Source: Candidatus Thalassarchaeaceae archaeon (GTDB lineage: Archaea > Thermoplasmatota > Poseidoniia > Poseidoniales > Thalassarchaeaceae). Taken from it: a stretch of 37,588 nt of DNA. Below are positions 30,959 through 37,588 of this stretch, in pieces. The stretch lies in NCBI GenBank assembly GCA_029940695.1, contig JAPYUP010000015.1, positions 1 through 37,588 of the forward strand, in the 5' to 3' direction. The position numbers were made by a program, and so were the translations under genes. Position 1 is the stretch's first letter, and each line of letters opens with the position of its first letter. The notes beneath the pieces are model-generated. The model made no database searches. It saw only the letters and a list, made by a program, of their open reading frames with translations, and had not been told where the DNA came from.

Positions 30959-33900
30959 ATGACTTTGGCTCTCTTGAGAGCCATGCGTGACAGGACATCG
31001 CCGTTCACGCCACTCCTAGCCACATGCATGATCATCGTCCTCGACCTCTCGGTGGGGGCCGTCGCGAGCATCGAACCCGAGGGAGGGTTTGATGACGTGC
31101 TCTCAGAGCTCCACGCTGACGAGCTCCATACCCTGATGTGCGGCCTTGACCCATGCTCCCTCAAAGACAGGTCTCCGACCCACTCTCCACCCGATGCGGG
31201 ACCCCCGGTCCAAGAGTTCGGCTGGTGGCAAGTATTCTGGTCAGACGCGGATTCCAACGGCATGGACGACAGGCTCCAATCAGTTCTCGTTGGACAAAGG
31301 GAGTCAGTCTCCAAGACTGCCATCACAGGGGATGACGGGCGCCTTACTGTCGCAATCATCGTCCACTACGCCTGGCACCCCGGTCCCACAGACATCGCTG
31401 CACTCATCGATGCCATATCAGCACACGGCTGGGAAAGCGAAGGGTCCTGGTTTATGCCCATGGGTCACCTTGACGCCATCGTCCTCGACCACGTCCCTGT
31501 CAGCGCTCTGATCGACGTGTGGGGGCTCGATGGGGTCATTCTGGTGGAGGAACAGAACGTCATCGTGCCATACCTAGACAAGGCGACCCGGGGCTCCAAG
31601 GTGAGGACCTCTGGACTCTACGATGAGACTCTCAGAGGTCTAGGCTACACGGGTTCTGGCATCGTTATCGCTGTGGTGGACACCGGCGTTGACAACGAGC
31701 ACTTCTCTCTTGACGACTTCTCGGACAACAACCACGACAACACGAAGGATCCGGACGAACTGTCCGACCCGAAATGGGTAGCTGGGTGTGATGCGACCGG
31801 AATCGGGCAGTCTGGATGCAACCCGGAGGACCCAGACGACGGTGACGGACATGGCACTCACGTAGGCGGGATAGCCCTCGGCACTGGAGACTGGACACGC
31901 ACCAACCAAGGCTACGCGCCGGGCTCCTACCTCGTCGACGTCAAGGTCATGGAGGACTACGGAGGTGGGAACTCGCAATCCATCCTAGCCGGGCTACAGT
32001 GGATTATCAACAATCACGAGACGGACTGGGGTAACAACGAGTCGAGCAGAGGCATAGAAGTCGTGTCCATGTCCTTCGGCCGCCAGAGCTCCCCGGGAAG
32101 CGACAACTCTGACGATGGTTCGAGCGCCGAAGCCCAACTCGTCAACCAGGCCTCGGAAGCGGGACTGGTCTGCGTGGCAGCCATCGGAAACGACGGGGAG
32201 AACTACGTCAATTCCGTTGGCGCAGCCGACACCGCCATTACTGTGGGTTGGCTGGATGACAAGAATTCCGTCGACAGAAGCGACGATACAATATCGAGTA
32301 GTTCAAACTACGGTCCGAGGGAGGATGACGGGGACGGAGACTCCTACGACGAGTTGAAGCCGTGGGTCGTCGCACCCGGCTCGAATATCAACTCGGCGAA
32401 GCACGGTGAGTCGAGCAGTATCCTCCCCGGATCCGATAATAACAGGGCATCGGATGACTACGTGCAGAAATCGGGATCCAGCATGTCGACTCCAGCGGTT
32501 TCGGGCATGGTCGCAGTCATGTTGGAGATTGGCGAGGTTCAGAGGCTCGACTTCTTCGAAGACGGGAAGGGGGTCTGGCGTAGCGAGGCCATCAGAGACT
32601 ACCTCATGAGGTACTCGGAATCGAGAGGGGGGACTACGGAGGAACACGAGGGGGAGAGCTGGAACGACCGTTATGGCTTCGGCATCATCGATGGTGGAAT
32701 GATCGCTAGCGGAATGCTGGGGGCGGAGCAGAACGATAGTGGCGGGGGGCCGGTGCCTCCTTTGGCAGGGCACTGGGTCGAGATTGAGAATCCTACAGAT
32801 CAGTCTTGGGTGGTGCAGGGCCAGACGTACAACATCCGTGGCCACATCAACGAGCATGGTGAGGACAATGGCTCAATCGAGGAGGTCCTAGTCAAGATTG
32901 AGTACTCGTTCAGACCCGGCCCCAGTGACCCCATATCCGTAACCACCTTGGTAGATTGGGACAATCCAATCGGAATAACAAACTGGACGGTTCCCCTTAG
33001 CGTACCCTACTTCCCCGAAGACTACACTGATCTCTCTATTATTGCCAAGGTCTCCGCCCGAAACGATATCGGCCGCTGGAGCAACCTGACCGATTTCGAG
33101 TACCGGATTGGCATCGTCAACATGACCTTGAATTCTCCAAGCGGTCAGGATAGCCTGAGCGGCGTCGTCAGTGTATCGGGTCAATTGGAGTCGATCGATA
33201 GTGCGACCATCCAATGGAGGCTGGGGACCGAGGATTGGGAGGACGCCGCGACTTACTCGGGGAATAGGGAATTCGAAAGCGAATGGTCGTTCAACTGGGA
33301 CACTACGAGCGTCAAGGATGGCGAGTACAGGCTGTCTGTGAGACTCGATAGTGGGGTAGGAGTCGTTACCGAGGAAATTCGAAGGTCCGTCACGATAGAC
33401 AACGTCCCCCCTACGCCGGACCTCGTGTTCGTGAGCAAGTCAATCTCTGTTCAGGAATTTGGGATTCCCATGTCCGAGGCTTTCATGAACACCTTCCTCG
33501 AAGTGAGGGCGACAGTTAGGAACACCGGGGACATGGCGGCCAACGAAGTCGGCATAATTCTTGAAGAAGACGGATCCAGAAAGGACGAGTATGTCGTACC
33601 TAACATAGACAGTGGCGACTTCATCGACGTAGTTCTGTACTGGAATCCCTCGTCATCGGGTGAGCCCTCAATCACCATCATCATCGACCCGTTGAACACC
33701 ATCGAAGAACTCGATGACTCGAACAACAGGCTCTCTGCGTCGTTTCCAGTTCTTCCCCGACCCGAAGGTGTCGACTTAGCTATCAGAGAGGGGGCAATTG
33801 TCACGACTCCGGTCGTGCCACGCCCGTTCGAGCAGATTTTGGTCGAAGCTCGTGTCGACAACCTGGGGGCTAGTGACGCCGTCGGAGTTGGGGGATCCTT

Positions 33901-35770
33901 GGAGATTTTGACGGGAAGAGGCTGGGAGCAAGTCAGCACTGCGAGCGCTGCATTCGTTCTTGGTGGGTCGTATGCCCTTCTCCAATTCCTCTACACCCCC
34001 AACCAAACTGGCCCTCAGGATCTACGGATCAATGTGATATTAGATGGGGCAACGGATCTAGACTGGACCAACAACGTCCACCAAAAGACGATACTTGTCG
34101 ATAGGACGACTCTGACAGGACCGAGGGAGGCCGAATTCAATGTAGGTGAAACTCCAATCGAGATCATCAACCTAGATGATGAGGAAGGCGGCCTAGTCAT
34201 CACCGAGAAAGAAAGGATGCTATACTTGTACAAGCTGACGCCGAACAAGGCTCTGGTAGCATGCAGTAACATCATGGAGGATCGCTGGTCAGGTGACATC
34301 GTAGTTAGGAGCACTGAGGATGGTATAGCCCACATCCTGTGGACCAGACGGTACCTCGACTCGAATGGCTTCCTGATGCAGACCCTGAGCTACTCCACCA
34401 TCGACTCCACATGCAGGATGACTCCCATCCAAGACCTGCTGAAGGGCATCCCCCTCTCTGATGGCAAGTACTGGGGTATAGACATGGATGTAAGCGATTC
34501 TGAAATCATCGTGGCTGGCTACCACAGGGACCTCTTCACAGGTGGCACCATGGGTGACATCACGAACATCTTCCTCCTCCACGCTGACGCGCCTACCTCA
34601 TCCTCCGACTGGGATCTGAGCCCCAGCATCATTGCCGGCATCGACATTCCGCAATCGGCCTCCGATCCACTTGCCATTGAGTTCGGTCACGAGCGCGCGC
34701 ATCTCCTATACCAGACTACCAGAAACGACACGACTGGCAAGGAGAGGCTAGGGTTGTGGTACGCACACGGCCTCATCGAGCAGTCACCATGGTCATACAA
34801 GAAGGCAGTAGGTGACGAAGCATCCCTTCCTCACATGACGGTGATAGTCGAGGACAAAGAGGAGAGGATAGTGGCACTCTGGAGGGAGGGCGAGGGCCAA
34901 GATTCCGAACTGCTGGCAATAGTTGCCGACTCAACCTTCGAGTCTCAGGATGACCTGAGGGCACGACTCCCTGCGAGGGGCCTGGGTGGCATCGGCATTG
35001 TAGGAACGACGCGTGGAATCCAGGTTCTCTATGATCATGTGGGTCCCTTTGGACCTCAGGTCGAATACGGCATTATCGATCATGAGGATGGCTGGATCGG
35101 ACTGTCAAACAGGATTCTGTCAGGTCAGATCGATGTGATTGACAGATCTCCAGAGAGGGGCGAGACCGTCATGCTACTATCGTCCTCAAGCGGATGGCAG
35201 ATTCGGTCCCTCGTCGACGACGGCGGCGGATCCAAGAAGGGGCAGACGATAATAGAGCAAGTCAGGTCATCCCTCGGACTGGATGAGGATAGCTTCGAGA
35301 TTCTTGTAATTGGTGTCGCATTCGCTGTACTGATTCTTGGTGCTGTCGCCTTGGTATCACTATCTGCCCAAGGTCTCAGGTGGCTTGGAAGGAGACGGGC
35401 AATCGAGGACGACGGTGCCGTATTGATGGAGGACGACGTGGTCGATCTGATAGATGACTCTGACCTTTCCATAAGCTCCGAGGATGTTGAACTTGTTCGG
35501 CCCCCAGAACCTGGACAAGATTCCATAGGGGCTGAGGGGCGCAGGGCTCGACGGGAGCGCAGGAGCGAATCGGAGCCGATTTCTGATGCCCCTGCTCTGG
35601 AGGACGTAGGCACAAAGCCGCTCCCAGAACTACCGGCCAAGATGCGGGGTCCTTCCTCGGCATTAGTGAGCCGCCCCGCCGTGTGCAGCAACTGTGGGGG
35701 TCGATTCGTGGCCAGTACCAAACTTAGTTCGACCAGATGCCCGATTTGCGAAGAAAGAGTTCCCCTCTGA
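30959..35770 (+). CDS. Giant membrane-anchored subtilisin-like protease with C-terminal zinc ribbon
   Basis: This 1603-residue protein starts with a signal peptide (16-37, FTPLLATCMIIVLDL). A pro-domain (about 40-205) contains a DADSNGMDD calcium-type turn. The S8 catalytic domain has Asp241 (VVDTGVDNEH), His298 (DGHGTHVGG), Asn411 (AIGND) and Ser508 (SGSSMSTP). After about residue 610 come repeated Ig-like/CARDB-like beta domains, recognisable by LEVRATVRNTGDMAANEVG and ILVEARVDNLGASDAVG. A long beta-rich region (about 1060-1420) follows. A single membrane helix (about 1443-1467) leads to a cytosolic tail. That tail ends in a zinc ribbon with two CxxC pairs (CSNCGGRF, CPICEE). It would degrade proteins outside the cell. 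No frameshift is seen along the whole length. Confidence 0.9.
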   Translation: MTLALLRAMRDRTSPFTPLLATCMIIVLDLSVGAVASIEPEGGFDDVLSELHADELHTLMCGLDPCSLKDRSPTHSPPDAGPPVQEFGWWQVFWSDADSNGMDDRLQSVLVGQRESVSKTAITGDDGRLTVAIIVHYAWHPGPTDIAALIDAISAHGWESEGSWFMPMGHLDAIVLDHVPVSALIDVWGLDGVILVEEQNVIVPYLDKATRGSKVRTSGLYDETLRGLGYTGSGIVIAVVDTGVDNEHFSLDDFSDNNHDNTKDPDELSDPKWVAGCDATGIGQSGCNPEDPDDGDGHGTHVGGIALGTGDWTRTNQGYAPGSYLVDVKVMEDYGGGNSQSILAGLQWIINNHETDWGNNESSRGIEVVSMSFGRQSSPGSDNSDDGSSAEAQLVNQASEAGLVCVAAIGNDGENYVNSVGAADTAITVGWLDDKNSVDRSDDTISSSSNYGPREDDGDGDSYDELKPWVVAPGSNINSAKHGESSSILPGSDNNRASDDYVQKSGSSMSTPAVSGMVAVMLEIGEVQRLDFFEDGKGVWRSEAIRDYLMRYSESRGGTTEEHEGESWNDRYGFGIIDGGMIASGMLGAEQNDSGGGPVPPLAGHWVEIENPTDQSWVVQGQTYNIRGHINEHGEDNGSIEEVLVKIEYSFRPGPSDPISVTTLVDWDNPIGITNWTVPLSVPYFPEDYTDLSIIAKVSARNDIGRWSNLTDFEYRIGIVNMTLNSPSGQDSLSGVVSVSGQLESIDSATIQWRLGTEDWEDAATYSGNREFESEWSFNWDTTSVKDGEYRLSVRLDSGVGVVTEEIRRSVTIDNVPPTPDLVFVSKSISVQEFGIPMSEAFMNTFLEVRATVRNTGDMAANEVGIILEEDGSRKDEYVVPNIDSGDFIDVVLYWNPSSSGEPSITIIIDPLNTIEELDDSNNRLSASFPVLPRPEGVDLAIREGAIVTTPVVPRPFEQILVEARVDNLGASDAVGVGGSLEILTGRGWEQVSTASAAFVLGGSYALLQFLYTPNQTGPQDLRINVILDGATDLDWTNNVHQKTILVDRTTLTGPREAEFNVGETPIEIINLDDEEGGLVITEKERMLYLYKLTPNKALVACSNIMEDRWSGDIVVRSTEDGIAHILWTRRYLDSNGFLMQTLSYSTIDSTCRMTPIQDLLKGIPLSDGKYWGIDMDVSDSEIIVAGYHRDLFTGGTMGDITNIFLLHADAPTSSSDWDLSPSIIAGIDIPQSASDPLAIEFGHERAHLLYQTTRNDTTGKERLGLWYAHGLIEQSPWSYKKAVGDEASLPHMTVIVEDKEERIVALWREGEGQDSELLAIVADSTFESQDDLRARLPARGLGGIGIVGTTRGIQVLYDHVGPFGPQVEYGIIDHEDGWIGLSNRILSGQIDVIDRSPERGETVMLLSSSSGWQIRSLVDDGGGSKKGQTIIEQVRSSLGLDEDSFEILVIGVAFAVLILGAVALVSLSAQGLRWLGRRRAIEDDGAVLMEDDVVDLIDDSDLSISSEDVELVRPPEPGQDSIGAEGRRARRERRSESEPISDAPALEDVGTKPLPELPAKMRGPSSALVSRPAVCSNCGGRFVASTKLSSTRCPICEERVPL

Positions 35771-35779
35771 GGTTCCGCG

Positions 35780-36421
35780 ATGCTGGTAGTCCTCCTTGCC
35801 TCAGCCTCAGCACGACGGCGTGAATGGCTTTCGGAGCGACTTAGGGACACTGGTGCGGCATTAGAGGTTACTTCTCTGCTCGCACCGGAGCCCCCTCCCG
35901 TATCTGGATTAGCAGTCAGGACTCAGGTCGAGCAAACGTGCCTCTCAAAGGCCCATGCTGCAGTGATGGAACTGACAGTCGGGGGCTCGCACGAATCACC
36001 TGATTTCACCCTTGTAGCAGACACCCTAGTAGAGGATCCTGATGACCCTCTGGTGCCGTTGGGGAAGCCGTCGAACAAAGCGAGTGCTATGGCTATGCTG
36101 CTCAGGCTCTCTGGTAGGAGGCACAGGGTCTGGTCTTCCACAGCAATCCTCCAGCCACCGGGCGAAACTCGGGGTACCGAGGCACTTCACGGTGGTTGGA
36201 CGGCGGACGTTTGGACTGAGGCCTCTATCGTTGAGTTCGACGAGTTGGACGATGAGAGAGTAATAGGGCTGATAGAAAGCGAATCCTGGACGGGGAAGGC
36301 GGGGGGCTATGACATGGCGGGAGAAGCGCGCTCGAACCTGAGACTAGTCGAAGGGGATGAAGTGACAGTTCTGGGCTTCGCTCCAAAGGCCATCGAATCC
36401 CTTACCGGAATGATTTCCTAA
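35780..36421 (+). CDS. maf: Maf/YhdE-family nucleotide pyrophosphatase
   Basis: This 213-residue protein belongs to the Maf family, which hydrolyses non-canonical or pyrimidine nucleoside triphosphates. The landmarks are LLASASARRREWL (5-17, phosphate-binding start), LVADTLV (about 77-83) with the catalytic aspartate, and GKPSNKASAMAMLLRLSGRRHRVWSSTA. ESWTGKAGGYDMAGEA near residue 170 matches the family W.gKAGgY motif. The first motif has Ala where most have Pro (ASASPRR). The ATG at 35780 lies 9 bases after the subtilase stop. It overlaps the convergent NifU-like gene by four bases. Confidence 0.9.
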   Translation: MLVVLLASASARRREWLSERLRDTGAALEVTSLLAPEPPPVSGLAVRTQVEQTCLSKAHAAVMELTVGGSHESPDFTLVADTLVEDPDDPLVPLGKPSNKASAMAMLLRLSGRRHRVWSSTAILQPPGETRGTEALHGGWTADVWTEASIVEFDELDDERVIGLIESESWTGKAGGYDMAGEARSNLRLVEGDEVTVLGFAPKAIESLTGMIS

Positions 36422-36915
36422 ACGAACGCGACGCCGCCGTGCTTGAGAACGAAGTCGCGCTGTAGATCGTCGAACCACTCCAGCATTGCCACACTGAAAC
36501 GAACGGATACTACCTCGGCGTCCATCAGAAGATCGTCCTGTATCCCCCTGAGGGTGCCGGGAGCAGCGCCGCAGGACACGCAGGCGCCATCCAAGTCCAG
36601 AATCAGCGACAACGCCGAACTGCCGCTGTGGGTCTCCTCGACAACCGCCTCGGTGACCACCAATCCACCTCCATGCCCGTCAAGAGCAGCCCTGACCGGG
36701 CCAAGTCTGGCCATCAAAGCAGGTACTAAATCTAGGTCGTCACCCTCCACCATCTCAACGAGCGAGAGTGTCTCGAGCCGCGTAATCTCGATAGGGTCGT
36801 GGGCCTCTGTAACTCTTCTCTGAGACTCCTTTAGTATCGAGGCCTCTATTTGGGCTCTGTAGGCCTCCTCGAGGTTGTCTGAAGTTGAATTGGAATCCTT
36901 CTCGCCGTCATTCAT
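36418..36915 (-). CDS. NifU-like iron-sulfur scaffold-domain protein
   Basis: This 165-residue protein ends in a NifU C-terminal-type (Nfu) domain. The core is ACVSCGAAPGTLRGI with Cys112 and Cys115, the CxxC that binds a shared [4Fe-4S] cluster between two subunits. Around it are the family strands (ALSLILDLDG) and helix (VRAALDGHGGGLVVTE). An N-terminal helical, acidic stretch of about 70 residues precedes it. The ATG at 36915 is preferred over the TTG at 36933. It is divergent from sufC, in keeping with an iron-sulfur assembly role as a cluster carrier. Confidence 0.82.
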   Translation of the reverse strand: MNDGEKDSNSTSDNLEEAYRAQIEASILKESQRRVTEAHDPIEITRLETLSLVEMVEGDDLDLVPALMARLGPVRAALDGHGGGLVVTEAVVEETHSGSSALSLILDLDGACVSCGAAPGTLRGIQDDLLMDAEVVSVRFSVAMLEWFDDLQRDFVLKHGGVAFV

Positions 36916-37011
36916 GCTATTCCGAGCAGGCAACCTGATTTTAGGGTGACCAAAACCTGAGGTAGGGATTGAAAAGGGGGGTGAGGTCAGCGTAGGTTCG
37001 AGGGGCTAATT

Positions 37012-37588
37012 ATGACTCGAGAGGTCCCGCTATTGGAAATTCGAGGGCTCCATGCAGGAATCAACGATACGCAAATTCTCAAGGGTATCGACATCACGAT
37101 TAATCCTGGTGAAATCCATGCTATCATGGGGCGAAACGGCAGCGGCAAGACAACCGCCGCGAACATCATCATGGGACACCCAGATTACAAGGTCGAGCAG
37201 GGAGATGTGCTGCTCTCCGGGGAGAATTTGCTAGAACTCGAGCCGTGGGAGAGAGCGCGCGAGGGCGTGTTCCTCTGCTTCCAGTACCCACAGGCCATCC
37301 CGGGACTGCAGGTCGGCAACTTCCTCAGGAAGTCCGTTGCAAGCATCAGGGGCGAGGAGGCTGCCAAGGGCGCTGGGTTCAGAAGCACCCTGAAGGATGC
37401 CATGGAGACCCTCAACATTCCCCGTAGCTTCCTCTCAAGGTACGTCAACGACGGTTTCAGCGGAGGTGAGAAGAAGCGTTTCGAGATCCTCCAGCTGATT
37501 ATCCTACAACCGAAGCTGGCGGTGTTGGATGAAACCGACAGCGGTCTTGACATCGATGGAATCAGAATCGTCGCTGCTGGAATCAACT
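37012..37588 (+). CDS. sufC: SufC, ATPase of the SUF iron-sulfur cluster machinery (3' end cut off)
   Basis: The window contains the first 192 codons of SufC, the ABC-type ATPase of the SufBCD scaffold. Walker A is GRNGSGKTT (40-48). The Q-loop region is [11 protein letters not shown], and the signature [13 protein letters not shown] is the SufC-specific form. Walker B is [15 protein letters not shown], also specific to SufC. The start ATG at 37012 lies after a G-rich segment (AGGGG, 37001-37005). The frame is open to the end of the window, so the C-terminus is missing; sufB and sufD would be expected next. It shares a divergent 96-base region with the NifU-like gene. Confidence 0.93.
   Translation, partial: MTREVPLLEIRGLHAGINDTQILKGIDITINPGEIHAIMGRNGSGKTTAANIIMGHPDYKVEQGDVLLSGENLLELEPWERAREGVFLCFQYPQAIPGLQVGNFLRKSVASIRGEEAAKGAGFRSTLKDAMETLNIPRSFLSRYVNDGFSGGEKKRFEILQLIILQPKLAVLDETDSGLDIDGIRIVAAGIN

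Noticed and set aside
1-37588. CRISPR array, insertion sequence or prophage
   Set aside because: No regularly spaced repeats, transposase or integrase motifs, or phage structural genes were seen on either strand.

Overview
The window is a gene-dense piece of an archaeal chromosome, most likely from a marine Thermoplasmatota archaeon of the Poseidoniales (Marine Group II) type. The archaeal assignment rests on archaeal/eukaryotic information-processing genes: ribosomal proteins L37e, L44e and S27e, eIF2-alpha, Nop10, NMD3, an exosome Csl4 domain, a PAC2 proteasome-assembly chaperone and an archaeal-type TyrRS. The narrower placement is inference: aerobic acyl-CoA oxidation with ETF, cytochrome c maturation genes, large acidic secreted proteins, and several bacterial-type genes (class II CCA enzyme, RmuC, M23 peptidase). 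Nearly all space is coding, many starts and stops overlap (ATGA), and no insertion sequence, prophage or CRISPR array was seen. No gene-free stretch exceeds about 120 bases.

Layout. 1-55: partial tRNA-Val on the minus strand. 121-4420: PCMT-like protein, HEAT-repeat protein, SerK/ParB-like protein, bacterial-type CCA-adding enzyme, and a GcvH-like protein lacking the lipoyl lysine. 4540-8533: an acyl-CoA dehydrogenase, a class V aminotransferase and a long HMG-CoA synthase. 8619-10259: TyrRS with a small coiled-coil-like protein. 10358-14554: a membrane-anchored propeller-like protein, glutaryl-CoA dehydrogenase, and both ETF subunits. 14558-17278 (minus): two small membrane proteins, L37e and PurF. 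17374-19678 (plus): L44e, S27e, eIF2-alpha, Nop10, PAC2. 19749-23517 (minus): METTL5-like methylase, a Csl4/zinc-ribbon/RRM fusion and a radical SAM-HhH protein. 23614-25302: RmuC and M23 peptidase. 25296-29763 (minus): CcmAB fusion, CcmC, an overlooked 49-residue CcmD-like protein, NMD3 and PGI/PMI. 29845-36421: rhomboid, a 1603-residue membrane-anchored subtilase, and Maf. 36418-37588: a NifU-like protein divergent from SufC, which runs off the window.

How the genes fit together. Glutaryl-CoA dehydrogenase and the second acyl-CoA dehydrogenase would pass electrons to EtfAB, consistent with amino-acid and fatty-acid catabolism by an aerobic heterotroph. The Ccm genes imply membrane cytochromes c. 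The subtilase, rhomboid and propeller-like protein form a cell-surface/proteolysis theme. NifU-like and SufC belong to iron-sulfur cluster assembly. The most unusual items are the Csl4-RRM fusion, the CcmAB fusion with its tiny CcmD-like partner, the lysine-less GcvH-like protein, the class II CCA enzyme, zinc-site loss in L44e, and the rhomboid next to a subtilase whose single C-terminal membrane segment is followed by a zinc ribbon.
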